From: an uncultured Clostridia bacterium
GTDB taxonomy: Bacteria > Bacillota > Clostridia > Christensenellales > Borkfalkiaceae
Assembly (NCBI GenBank): GCA_947088135.1
Contig: CAMUFJ010000024.1
Location: forward strand, 1-26,946
DNA length: 26,946 nucleotides
Direction: 5' to 3'
The notes beneath the pieces are model-generated. The model made no database searches. It was given only the letters and a program-made list of their open reading frames with translations, and was not told the DNA's origin. The position numbers were made by a program, and so were the translations under genes. Shown here in pieces: positions 15,718-26,946 of the stretch; the first letter of the stretch is position 1; every line of letters starts with the position of its first letter.

Positions 15718-15745
15718 CGCAATGCGAATTATTTTTTAAGATAGA

Positions 15746-15774
15746 TTGACTTATTTTCAAAAATATAGTATGAT
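15746..15774 (+). promoter_or_regulatory. Promoter of the hybrid histidine kinase gene
   Basis: TTGACT (15746-15751), 17-nt spacer, TATGAT (15769-15774). Predicted start is near 15781, giving a leader of about 20 nt that contains GGAG. The core shares TATAGTAT 12 nt after the -35 box with the dut promoter. Confidence 0.65.
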
Positions 15775-15801
15775 ATCAATATAATCACATTGGAGAAGAA
15801 C

Positions 15802-18450
15802 ATGGCATCAAAGGAAAATACGAAAAAGCAGCGTCACTTTTTATCCGATATCGGACAGCGCGTCATGCTGATCGTCATTATTTCGGGAGTATTGGTTTGC
15901 GCGTTGTTATTCAGTTTGCTGGGCGTGAATATTACGAACAACAGCAATAAGGCAATCGACGACGTAGGCGCTACCTATATGAAAAATATGGGTTATCAGA
16001 TCGCGAAGCGGTTCGAAGCGGTCATGAATCAGCGTATGTCGATGGTGAACGGGATCCTCAGATTCTATCCCAACAATTACGAGGGCATCGAGGCGGAATT
16101 AAAAGAGAGCGCGCAGGCGCGTGATTTTGAATTTTTGGCATATTACAGAGTCGACGATATCGAAGACGAACAAAACGGCAGCCAAATCCAAATGTTGCTC
16201 GGAACGCATATAGACGTTATTGATAAGCAACCGTTCAGGCGGTCCGTTTTGGAAAACAAGTCGAAAATTGCAGTCGGAAACGGTCAAACGACGGATGCAA
16301 ACGGAAATACGGTCAATCACGATAACATTATTATAATAAGCGTTCCAACCGACAATTACGTCATGCAGGACGGACGGAAATGTCAGGCGTTGGTGGCGGG
16401 TCTTACCAATGCCGATTTCGTATCCATGCTGAATATCAACGAAGCGGACGATGAGAATGCAGGGGCATACATCGTGCGCAGGGACGTTCAGGAAGACGAA
16501 ACCAATTCGTTCGTTTTGAAGCAGGAAGAAGATCACGATTATGATTTTTTGTCTCAATTGTTTCGGGATAAACTTTCGGAAGCAGATCTCGATTTGGACG
16601 TGCTTAGTTCGGAATTGAACGAAAAAATGCAAAACGACGACGTGTATTCTAATATTCTGCACGTTAAAGGGCATCACGTACATATGTATTGTACAAAGTT
16701 GCCGCATTCCGAATGGTATCTCGTTACGCTGATGAACAGCGACGATTTGAACGTTATCATCGAAGGCTTGGGAACGCAATGGACGATCATGATCGTCGTC
16801 ACGGTGCTCTCGGTCATCGTTATTTTGGTTGCTATCTTCATCGTGTTCATGTATTTTAACAGGAAAAGCATCGAAGAGTTGCAGACGGCGCGCGCCGCAG
16901 CGCTCGACGCAAGTAAGGCGAAGAGCGAATTCCTTTCGAATATGTCGCACGATATCAGAACGCCCATGAATGCGATCGTCGGCATGACCGCGATCGCCAG
17001 CTCGACTATCGATACCAAGCAACAGGTGCAGGACTGCCTGAAAAAGATCACGCTTTCCAGTAAACACTTGCTCGGGCTTATCAACGACATTTTGGATATG
17101 TCCAAAATCGAGAGCGGCAGAATGACCTTAAACGTGGAGCAGATTTCCCTGCGCGAGGTTTTGGACGGAATTACGACCATCGTTCAGCCCCAAATCAAGG
17201 CCAAAAACCATAGCTTCAACGTGATTGTGGGCAATATCATGCAGGAAACGGTCTATTGCGACAGCGTCCGTTTGAACCAAGTTCTAATCAATTTGGTTTC
17301 CAACGCAATCAAGTATACGGGGGACGGCGGGTTGATCGAACTGTTCCTCGATCAAATGGAATCTCCGCGCGGGGAAGACTATATCCGCACGCAGATCCGC
17401 GTAAAGGACAACGGCATCGGTATGACGCCCGAATTCCAGCAGAAAATTTTCGATTCGTTTGCGCGGGAAGACAATATGCGCGTTCACCGCACCGAGGGCA
17501 CGGGGCTCGGAATGTCCATTACCAAGTATATCGTGGACGCGATGCAGGGAACCATCAGCATTCGGAGCGAGCTTGGCAAGGGTTCGGAATTTACGGTAAC
17601 TCTGGATTTGGAAAAAGCGACGCTGCCCGTCGAAGAGATGATCCTTCCCAATTGGAAAGTTCTTTTGGTGGACGACGATTTACAGCTCTGCGAGGCGACT
17701 TCGGGTACGCTCAAAGAGATCGGGCTCGACGCCGAGTGGACGCTGGACGGCGAAAGCGCAATCGAAAAGGCGGTTGAATCCCATGAGCGCCATCAGGATT
17801 ACGATATTATCCTCATCGACTGGAAATTGCCGGGAATCAACGGCGTTGAAACTGCGCGGCGCATTCAAAGCAGTTTGGGGGACGAAAACGTTCCGATCCT
17901 GCTCATGTCGGCATACGATTGGGGCGAGATCGAGGAAGAAGCGCGCGCCGCGGGCGTTTGCGGGTTCATCGGGAAGCCTTTGTTTAAATCGTCCCTGTAT
18001 TACGGGTTGAAACAGTTTGTCGGAATGCCCGATGGCGGCAATCCCGCCGACGCGAAGAAGATCGATTTCACGGGCGTTCACGTTCTGCTTGCCGAGGATA
18101 ACGATTTGAACTGGGAAATTGCCGAAGCGCTTCTCGAAGATATCGGCATCACTTGCGACCATGCGGAAAACGGACAGATCTGCGTGGATATGTTCCGCAA
18201 GGCGGAACCCGGAACCTATCAGGCGATCCTCATGGATATCCGTATGCCCGTAATGAACGGCTACGACGCCACGGCGGAGATCCGGAAGTGCGACCACCCC
18301 GACAAGGATCTGCCTATTATCGCCATGACGGCGGACGCTTTTTCGGACGATAGGCAGAAATGCTTGGCGTACGGTATGAATGCGCATATCTCCAAACCCA
18401 TCGACATCGGCATCGTTCAAAATACGCTTGCCAAATTCCTCAACAAATAA
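15802..18450 (+). CDS. Membrane hybrid histidine kinase with two receiver domains
   Basis: This 882-residue sensor has, in order: TM helix 21-42; an extracellular sensor of about 285 residues without a clear family match (Cache-like size); TM helix about 327-352; a short linker; HisKA with the phosphorylated His383 in SNMSHDIRTPMNA; HATPase with N box NQVLINLVSNAIKYT, G1 KDNGIGMTPE and G2 GTGLGMS; receiver 1 with phospho-acceptor Asp673 in LIDWKLPG; receiver 2 with Asp812 in LMDIRMPVMNG and the conserved Lys in ISKPID. All phosphotransfer residues are intact. No HPt domain, response regulator or DNA-binding gene lies nearby, so the output must be encoded elsewhere. Start chosen at 15802, with GGAG 6 nt before it, over an upstream TTG. 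The signal sensed is unknown. Confidence 0.92.
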   Translation: MASKENTKKQRHFLSDIGQRVMLIVIISGVLVCALLFSLLGVNITNNSNKAIDDVGATYMKNMGYQIAKRFEAVMNQRMSMVNGILRFYPNNYEGIEAELKESAQARDFEFLAYYRVDDIEDEQNGSQIQMLLGTHIDVIDKQPFRRSVLENKSKIAVGNGQTTDANGNTVNHDNIIIISVPTDNYVMQDGRKCQALVAGLTNADFVSMLNINEADDENAGAYIVRRDVQEDETNSFVLKQEEDHDYDFLSQLFRDKLSEADLDLDVLSSELNEKMQNDDVYSNILHVKGHHVHMYCTKLPHSEWYLVTLMNSDDLNVIIEGLGTQWTIMIVVTVLSVIVILVAIFIVFMYFNRKSIEELQTARAAALDASKAKSEFLSNMSHDIRTPMNAIVGMTAIASSTIDTKQQVQDCLKKITLSSKHLLGLINDILDMSKIESGRMTLNVEQISLREVLDGITTIVQPQIKAKNHSFNVIVGNIMQETVYCDSVRLNQVLINLVSNAIKYTGDGGLIELFLDQMESPRGEDYIRTQIRVKDNGIGMTPEFQQKIFDSFAREDNMRVHRTEGTGLGMSITKYIVDAMQGTISIRSELGKGSEFTVTLDLEKATLPVEEMILPNWKVLLVDDDLQLCEATSGTLKEIGLDAEWTLDGESAIEKAVESHERHQDYDIILIDWKLPGINGVETARRIQSSLGDENVPILLMSAYDWGEIEEEARAAGVCGFIGKPLFKSSLYYGLKQFVGMPDGGNPADAKKIDFTGVHVLLAEDNDLNWEIAEALLEDIGITCDHAENGQICVDMFRKAEPGTYQAILMDIRMPVMNGYDATAEIRKCDHPDKDLPIIAMTADAFSDDRQKCLAYGMNAHISKPIDIGIVQNTLAKFLNK

Positions 18451-18467
18451 AAACGGCGTAAAAGATA

Positions 18468-18505
18468 AGCGCTCTGCGGATTTTCCGCAGAGCGCTTTCC
18501 TTAGC
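18468..18505. terminator. Shared terminator of the histidine kinase gene and radA
   Basis: AGCGCTCTGCGGA / TCCGCAGAGCGCT is a perfect 13-bp stem with a 3-nt loop (18468-18496), lying between two convergent genes. T-rich stretches on both sides make it fit both strands. Confidence 0.85.
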
Positions 18506-18515
18506 AAAAACGGTT

Positions 18516-19877
18516 TTAATTTTTAAACAGAGTTTTGATCATTTGGGAAACGTACGTAACGGGTACGAGTTCGATTTTATCCTTGAATTTTTCGCACGCT
18601 TTCATATTCTTCACGGGAAGCACCACTCGCTTGAATCCCATTTTCAGGCATTCGTTCACCCGCTTGTCGGCGAAATTGACGCCCCGTACCTCGCCCGTTA
18701 AGCCTACTTCGCCGAACACCGCCGTGTACTTATCCACGGGAATGCTCTTTTCCGCGCTGGCGAGCGCGGCGCATACGGCAAGGTCGGCGCTCGGTTCGTT
18801 GAGCTTGATTCCGCCCATTGCGTTTAGATAGATGTCCTGCGTCCCCAAAGCAATCCCGCACCGCTTTTCAAGCACGGCAACGAGCACGGCAAGTCGGTTG
18901 AAGTCGATGCCGAGCGCCATTCTGCGCGGAAGCCCGAACGCCGTTTTGCACATGAGCGTTTGAAGTTCCACCATCATACAGCGGTTGCCCGTTTCGCTCG
19001 GCGTTACCACCGCGCCCGCCGCCACTCCGCGCGCGTCGGAGAGAAAGAGCGCGGAATAGTCCGTCAGTCCGAAGATGCCTCCGCCCGTCATTTCGAACAC
19101 GCCGACCTCCTGTACGGAGCCGAAGCGGTTTTTCACGGCGCGCAGAATTTTGAAACTCTCTGTGCGCTCGCCCTCGAAATAGAGCACCGCATCCATAATG
19201 TGCTCCAAAACCTTAGGCCCCGCAAGCGTTCCTTCTTTGGTGACGTGTCCCACGATAAAGAAAGTGATCCCTTTGGATTTGGCGATGCGCATGAGTTTGC
19301 TCGCGCACTCCCGTACCTGACCCACGCTGCCCGCGGAGGAGGAAAGGGCGTCGGTATAAACCGCTTGAATGGAGTCGATTATCACGTATTCCGCTTCCAA
19401 AAATGCGGATTCGGCGTCGTCGATATTCGTTTCGTTGAGCAAGAGGAGTTTGTCGGAATTGAGCCCCAAGCGCTCGCAGCGCAGTTTCACTTGCGAACAG
19501 CTCTCCTCGGCGGAGAGATAGAGCACCTTACGGCTTTTTGCAAGATGCGCCGCAACCTGCGTGAGAAGGGTGGATTTTCCCACTCCGGGATCGCCGCCGA
19601 CGAGCACGAGCGATCCTCGCACGATCCCTCCGCCGAGCACCACGTCAAGCTCGGAAATGCCGGAAGACACCCGTTCGTAGCTCTCGTATTTCACTTCCGA
19701 GAGGGGGAGGGGGCGGGAGGAAGCGCGGAACGCGCCTTTGAATTTCGTCGGCTGGGCGGGGGCGATCGCCTCTTCCGCGAGCGTGTTGAATTTTCCGCAG
19801 TCGGGACACCGCCCCAGCCATTTGGGGGAGGCGTACCCGCATTCCGCGCATACGAATTGCGTTGTCGATTTCGCCAT
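18516..19877 (-). CDS. radA: DNA repair protein RadA
   Basis: The 453-residue protein is the RecA-related branch-migration helicase that helps process recombination intermediates. It has the N-terminal C4 zinc finger (Cys10, Cys13, Cys24, Cys27), Walker A GGDPGVGKST (94-103), the RadA-specific KNRFG motif at about residue 250, and a C-terminal Lon-protease-like domain (IYLNAMGGIKLNEPSADLAV...) without being a protease. Length is the family norm. AGGAG lies just upstream of the ATG. It comes after rqcP-ispDF on the same strand but 390 nt away; the gap holds several hairpins and no convincing promoter that I could find, so read-through from rqcP-ispDF is possible. Confidence 0.96.
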   Translation of the reverse strand: MAKSTTQFVCAECGYASPKWLGRCPDCGKFNTLAEEAIAPAQPTKFKGAFRASSRPLPLSEVKYESYERVSSGISELDVVLGGGIVRGSLVLVGGDPGVGKSTLLTQVAAHLAKSRKVLYLSAEESCSQVKLRCERLGLNSDKLLLLNETNIDDAESAFLEAEYVIIDSIQAVYTDALSSSAGSVGQVRECASKLMRIAKSKGITFFIVGHVTKEGTLAGPKVLEHIMDAVLYFEGERTESFKILRAVKNRFGSVQEVGVFEMTGGGIFGLTDYSALFLSDARGVAAGAVVTPSETGNRCMMVELQTLMCKTAFGLPRRMALGIDFNRLAVLVAVLEKRCGIALGTQDIYLNAMGGIKLNEPSADLAVCAALASAEKSIPVDKYTAVFGEVGLTGEVRGVNFADKRVNECLKMGFKRVVLPVKNMKACEKFKDKIELVPVTYVSQMIKTLFKN

Positions 19878-19895
19878 AAAATACTCCTATTTGTT

Positions 19896-19927
19896 TCGCA
19901 AACTTTTCGTGCCGAAAAGCTTTGCGA
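19896..19927 (-). promoter_or_regulatory. Hairpin in the radA leader
   Basis: TCGCAAA and CTTTTCG pair with CGAAAAG and TTTGCGA around a 3-nt loop, with one bulged base: about 14 base pairs. On the minus strand it ends only about 7 nt before the AGGAG Shine-Dalgarno (19888-19884). No T run follows, so it is not a terminator; it may control translation or mRNA stability. Confidence 0.5.
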
Positions 19928-20045
19928 GCTACTGTCTTTTTTGTTATCTCCTTGTCACAGGAGTGTTGAGCCGTTCTATCAAAAGTCACTAAGCCTCACG
20001 TATGTGGCAAATTGAGGGCGCTGCCGCAAAAATGCGATTTTGCTT

Positions 20046-20243
20046 CGCGCACATAATTGTAAAATTTAAAATATGTGCCGCGAGGAGGGTTGCCCTCCGC
20101 TGCGGGACACAATTTGTTGAACTCATTCGACTTGTGCAGGAAGGGTGAATGCGGGCGAAATAGGACGTAGCGCCCTTAAAATTCGCCCGCAGAGGGAAAT
20201 ACTCGTCCGTTAGCACGTAGTGCGTGCGGACGCGGTTTCCCTC
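20046..20243. repeat. Chain of hairpins in the ispDF-radA gap
   Basis: Four consecutive inverted repeats lie here: CGCGCACATA (20046-20055) with TATGTGCCGCG (20072-20082); GGAGGG/CCCTCC (20084-20098); TGCGGGCGAA (20150-20159) with TTCGCCCGCA (20182-20191); and a nested hairpin with arms GAGGGAAA/TTTCCCTC (20192-20199, 20236-20243), inner arms CGTCCG/CGGACG and core GCAC/GTGC. Only one short, low-quality frame spans the stretch. This looks like a structured non-coding element: a REP/MITE-like intergenic repeat or a transcribed RNA. I cannot tell which. Confidence 0.5.
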
Positions 20244-20251
20244 GAATCACG

Positions 20252-20284
20252 GAAAATACTTTGCGCGTCAAGCAAAGTATTTTC
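20252..20284 (-). terminator. AT-rich hairpin over the ispDF stop codon
   Basis: GAAAATACTTTGC / GCAAAGTATTTTC is a perfect 13-bp stem with a 7-nt loop containing the ispDF TGA. On the minus strand the descending arm ends in TTTTCC, so it could act as a weak terminator or protect the mRNA 3' end. Confidence 0.45.
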
Positions 20285-21419
20285 GTGAACCTTCGTGAAC
20301 TTTTACGTAGGCATATACGGTAATCCCTCTTTTTTCGCCCACATAGCCGAGTTTTTCGTTCGTGCCCGCCGCTACGGCGACGCGTTCTTCGGGAATGCTT
20401 AAAAGTGAAGAAAGGTTTTGCTTGATACGGTCGATGTGGGGGGACAGCCGAGGGGTTTCGGCAAGCACGGAAATGCTTACGTTATAGGGAATAAGTCCGC
20501 GCCCGCGTACGCGAGCGAGCGCTTCTTTTAAAAGCTCCGTGCTGTCTGCGCCCGCGTATTTTTTGTCCGTGTCGGGAAAGTAATATCCGATGTCCCTTAG
20601 TCCCGCCGCAGAGAGCAAAGCGTCCATGAGCGCGTGAACGAGCACGTCGCCGTCGCTGTGCGCTTTCAAAATTTTTTCGGACGGAATGCGAATACCGCCC
20701 AGCGTGATGAAATTGACGAGCGGAACGCCTTCGTCGGATGAATAAAAGGCGTGCGTGTCAACCCCGAAGCCTACGCGCCCGTGAGGAGGAAAATCCTCGG
20801 GATAGGTGAGCTTGATATTGCTCCTGTCCCCCTCGGAAAGGCGGGGCGGGCGAATATAGCGTCCGTACACTCCGCTGTCGTCGGTAAAATCGTATGTGTG
20901 TTCCGCACGCGCGCGTTCGTATGCGCAAAGCAGTTCCTCCCGCAAAAATCCTTGCGGGGTTTGCAGGCAATAAACGCTCTTGCGGTCGGGTACCGTCTTG
21001 ACCGCGCCGTTTTCGGCAACGGCGACGGTATCGGAAGCGGGAACGGCGCAAATCCCGCTCCCGTATTTTTTCACGCTTTCCACGCAAGCGGAAATCGTTT
21101 GTTGGGTCACGAAAGGACGCGCCCCGTCGTGAATGAGCACGATCTCGCCGCGCGCCTCCTTCAAGGCGTTATACACGCTCTCGAAGCGGGTTTCTCCGCC
21201 CGTCACCGTGCGCGCCCCGAAAGGGCGGAGAAGGGGGGCAAGCCGTTCTTCGTCCTCCTTACGGCAGGCAACGAGGATTTCCTCCACATTCTCGGTTTCC
21301 GAAAAGGCGGAAATGGTTCGGCAAATCACGGGGAGTCCGTCAAGTTCGTAAAAAATTTTATTGTCGGCAAGCTTCGTCCGCGCGCCCGAGCCCGCCGCGG
21401 CAATGACGGCGGTGATCAC
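20268..21419 (-). CDS. ispDF: Bifunctional IspD/IspF (MEP pathway)
   Basis: One 383-residue chain carries two MEP-pathway enzymes for isoprenoid precursors. Residues 1 to about 222 are IspD (2-C-methyl-D-erythritol 4-phosphate cytidylyltransferase), with AVIAAAGSGAR, the Lys in DNKIFYELDGLPV and LIHDGARPFV. From about 225 comes IspF (MEcPP synthase), with the metal-binding Asp and His of FGVDTHAF, AHSDGDVLVHALMDALL, DIGYYFPDTD and the CMP-site stretch AGTNEKLGYVG. Fusion of non-consecutive steps is known in several lineages; the intervening IspE is not here. The start is GTG, preceded by GAGGTG, and overlaps rqcP by 4 nt (GTGA), implying translational coupling. Confidence 0.95.
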   Translation of the reverse strand: MITAVIAAAGSGARTKLADNKIFYELDGLPVICRTISAFSETENVEEILVACRKEDEERLAPLLRPFGARTVTGGETRFESVYNALKEARGEIVLIHDGARPFVTQQTISACVESVKKYGSGICAVPASDTVAVAENGAVKTVPDRKSVYCLQTPQGFLREELLCAYERARAEHTYDFTDDSGVYGRYIRPPRLSEGDRSNIKLTYPEDFPPHGRVGFGVDTHAFYSSDEGVPLVNFITLGGIRIPSEKILKAHSDGDVLVHALMDALLSAAGLRDIGYYFPDTDKKYAGADSTELLKEALARVRGRGLIPYNVSISVLAETPRLSPHIDRIKQNLSSLLSIPEERVAVAAGTNEKLGYVGEKRGITVYAYVKVHEGSRKYFA

Positions 21420-21658
21420 GGCAACACCTCGTAGAGGGAAGCCGCTTCGTCTTTCTTTACCGTTTCTTTGAGCTCCAACACCCGAAAGCGCAGCGAGCCG
21501 TTTGCAAACGCGATCTCCACCTCGTCGCCTACCTTCAAGCGGTAGGCGGGTTTCACTTCCCGTCCGTTCACGGAAATTTTACCCGCGTCTGCCGCTTCCC
21601 GCGCTACGGTGCGCCGTTTCAATATGCGCGATACCTTTAAAAATTTATCGATTCTCAT
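21416..21658 (-). CDS. rqcP: S4-domain RNA-binding protein RqcP (YabO/Hsp15-like)
   Basis: The 80-residue protein is almost entirely one S4 RNA-binding domain: MRIDKFLKVSRILKRRTVA, ADAGKISVNGREVKPAYRLKVGDEVEIAF. It matches the RqcP/YabO group (Hsp15 homologues), which act with RqcH in tailing nascent chains on stalled 60S-like 50S subunits. GGGAG precedes the ATG. Divergent from rpoB, with control regions overlapping in the 316-bp gap. In Bacillus yabO lies elsewhere, near other maintenance genes, so the pairing with ispDF is a local arrangement. Confidence 0.88.
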   Translation of the reverse strand: MRIDKFLKVSRILKRRTVAREAADAGKISVNGREVKPAYRLKVGDEVEIAFANGSLRFRVLELKETVKKDEAASLYEVLP

Positions 21659-21720
21659 GCCTTTCTCCCTTGTCGATTTTCGTCGAGCCGTGCCGAGTTT
21701 TGGATTTTTTAAAAAATTTT

Positions 21721-21749
21721 ATAAAATTTCCCTTGAAAGAGGTTGACAA
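21721..21749 (-). promoter_or_regulatory. Possible promoter of rqcP-ispDF
   Basis: On the minus strand TTGTCA (21749-21744), 17-nt spacer, TTTTAT (21726-21721). Its -35 box shares bases with the rpoB -35 box on the other strand, so the two would compete. The -10 box is only a 4 of 6 match. Confidence 0.4.
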
Positions 21750-21771
21750 TATCCGTTTCGGGGTTTATAAT
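21743..21771 (+). promoter_or_regulatory. Perfect-consensus promoter of rpoBC
   Basis: TTGACA (21743-21748), exactly 17 nt, TATAAT (21766-21771). Predicted start near 21778. This is the strongest promoter in the window and means rpoB is not dependent on an upstream ribosomal-protein operon. Confidence 0.85.
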
Positions 21772-21974
21772 AACATACTGTATCACTATACTGTCGCAGT
21801 GTGCAATCTCGGCTGAAAACACGCGGTTTGCCCGCCGTTTGCTTTCTATATTATTATATCGCAGTTTCTTCCGAATGTAAAGGGAAGAAAGGGCATTTTT
21901 CGAAACATTTCGATTTTTATCGATGAAAAGATATACTCGGTAGATCGTCAACAAAAAAGGAGTTAAATTGACGA
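21772..21974 (+). promoter_or_regulatory. rpoB leader, about 197 nt
   Basis: AT-rich untranslated stretch between the promoter and the rpoB ATG. At the predicted transcription start it carries a direct repeat ATACTGT (21775-21781 and 21788-21794), 13 nt apart, and a small ACTG-TCG-CAGT hairpin follows. AAAGGAG (21956-21962) is the Shine-Dalgarno, 12 nt before the ATG, longer than normal. I see no known leader motif and no T-tailed terminator. Confidence 0.4.
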
Positions 21975-26039
<4,065 letters not shown>

Positions 26040-26050
26040 GGGAGGCACAT

Positions 26051-26946
26051 ATGTACGAATTAAACGATTTTAACTCCATTCAAATCAGCATCGCATCTCC
26101 CGAGAAAATCAGGGAATGGTCTTACGGCGAAGTCACAAAGCCCGAGACGATCAACTACCGCACCCAAAAACCCGAACGCGACGGACTTTTCTGCGAGAAA
26201 ATTTTCGGACCCACCAAGGACTGGGAATGCCATTGCGGAAAGTACAAGCGCATTCGTTATAAGGGTATCATCTGCGAAAAGTGCGGCGTGGAAGTCACCC
26301 GCGCGAAAGTGCGCCGCGAGCGCATGGGGCACATCGAGCTTGCCGCTCCCGTTTCCCATATTTGGTATTTCCGCGGCGTGCCCAGTAAAATCGGGCTCTT
26401 GCTCGATATGGGGCCCAAACAGCTCGAACAGGTCATTTACTTTGCTTCCTACGTCGTGCTCGATCCCGGTACCACGGGCTTCGAGTACAAGCAGGTCATC
26501 AACGACAAACAGCTCCGCGAAACGGAGGAGATGCTCGGCGATTCCTCCAAGACGGGCTTGAAAGTCGGCATGGGCGCGGAGGCGATCCGCGAGCTTTTGA
26601 TGGCGGTCGATCTCGATAAGGAAAGCGAAGACGCGAAGTTCATTATCGAAAATAACCCCACGGGGCCCAAGCGCGTGAAGGCGATCAAGCGGATCGAGAT
26701 CATTGAATCCTTCCGCAAGAGTGGCAACCGTCCCGACTGGATGGTGCTCACCGTGCTCCCCGTGATCCCGCCCGATTTGCGCCCGATGGTACAGCTCGAC
26801 GGCGGAAGATTCGCTTCTTCCGACCTCAACGACTTGTACCGCCGCGTCATTAACCGCAACAACCGCTTAAAGAGAATGATCGAGCTCGGCGCGCCCGAGA
26901 TGATCGTCAAGAACGAAAAGCGAATGTTGCAGGAAGCGGTGGACGC
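26051..26946 (+). CDS. rpoC: DNA-directed RNA polymerase subunit beta prime, 5' part
   Basis: The first 298 residues of beta prime are in the window and the frame runs off the end. Clear family blocks are MYELNDFNSIQISIASPEKI, KPERDGLFCEKIFGPTKDW, the N-terminal zinc ribbon WECHCGKY...ICEKCGVEV with its four Cys, RERMGHIELAAPVSHIWYF, and PPDLRPMVQLDGGRFASSDLN with RRVINRNNRLKRM. GGAGG (26041-26045) is 5 nt before the ATG. It is 11 nt after rpoB and clearly on the same transcript. Confidence 0.98.
   Translation, partial: MYELNDFNSIQISIASPEKIREWSYGEVTKPETINYRTQKPERDGLFCEKIFGPTKDWECHCGKYKRIRYKGIICEKCGVEVTRAKVRRERMGHIELAAPVSHIWYFRGVPSKIGLLLDMGPKQLEQVIYFASYVVLDPGTTGFEYKQVINDKQLRETEEMLGDSSKTGLKVGMGAEAIRELLMAVDLDKESEDAKFIIENNPTGPKRVKAIKRIEIIESFRKSGNRPDWMVLTVLPVIPPDLRPMVQLDGGRFASSDLNDLYRRVINRNNRLKRMIELGAPEMIVKNEKRMLQEAVD

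Noticed and set aside
14637..15722. A 361-codon open frame antisense to the ABC permease
   Set aside because: The product is Asp/Glu/His/Arg-rich, an artefact of hydrophobic codons read backward; the permease reading fits the operon and its overlap.
19989..20216. A 75-codon minus-strand frame in the ispDF-radA gap
   Set aside because: It runs through several hairpins, has no ribosome binding site and shows no domain; the stretch is better read as structured non-coding DNA.
20046..20243. Possible CRISPR array in the hairpin region
   Set aside because: The units are inverted repeats of different sequence, not regularly spaced direct repeats, and no cas gene is present.

Overview
The window looks like a chromosomal segment of a Bacillota/Clostridia-type bacterium. 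The signs are Gram-positive style ribosome binding sites (GGAGG), TTGACA/TATAAT promoters with 17-nt spacers, a type III glutamine synthetase, an RqcP-type S4 protein, GT8 and GH51 enzymes typical of gut fermenters, and Clostridia-like RpoB and RpoC. Coding DNA is moderately GC-rich, while control regions are very AT-rich. An uncultured gut lineage such as Christensenellales is my guess, not something the sequence proves. I see no phage, IS element, CRISPR array or integrase; most genes are housekeeping.

Layout. (1) 1-790, minus strand: the 5' part of a secreted protein of unknown function with a strong promoter flanked by inverted TGTCGAA boxes, then tRNA-Pro(CGG) with its own promoter and terminator. 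(2) 917-7495, plus strand: a truncated PhoU-domain remnant behind an intact promoter, a GH51 arabinofuranosidase, an rRNA-type methyltransferase overlapping an RluA-type pseudouridine synthase, then a large membrane-anchored surface protein of unknown function. (3) 7606-9777: GSIII glutamine synthetase as a single-gene unit. (4) 9854-11710: a small RecD/Dda-like helicase plus a FlaR-like P-loop kinase. (5) 11732-15677: dut-trmB-GT8 glycosyltransferase-ABC ATPase-ABC permease, tightly packed. (6) 15746-18496: an orphan hybrid histidine kinase with two receiver domains, ending at a terminator shared with convergent radA. (7) 18516-21658, minus strand: rqcP-ispDF overlapping by 4 nt, then about 390 bp of structured non-coding DNA, then radA. 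(8) 21743 to the end: a perfect-consensus promoter, a roughly 200-nt leader, rpoB and the start of rpoC.

The clearest unusual signals are regulatory or structural. Three genes have promoters whose -10 box lies only about 6 nt before the start codon, predicting leaderless mRNAs. The ispDF-radA gap carries a chain of hairpins. The radA leader has a strong hairpin just upstream of its Shine-Dalgarno. rpoB sits away from rplJL and encodes a long acidic tail, an inserted charged segment, and a Lys in place of the conserved Arg at E. coli position 529. TrmB carries substitutions in its NFSDPWPK-type motif. I found no multi-gene system that I would call new; the 815-residue surface protein and the secreted protein at the left edge are the main genes without a recognisable function.
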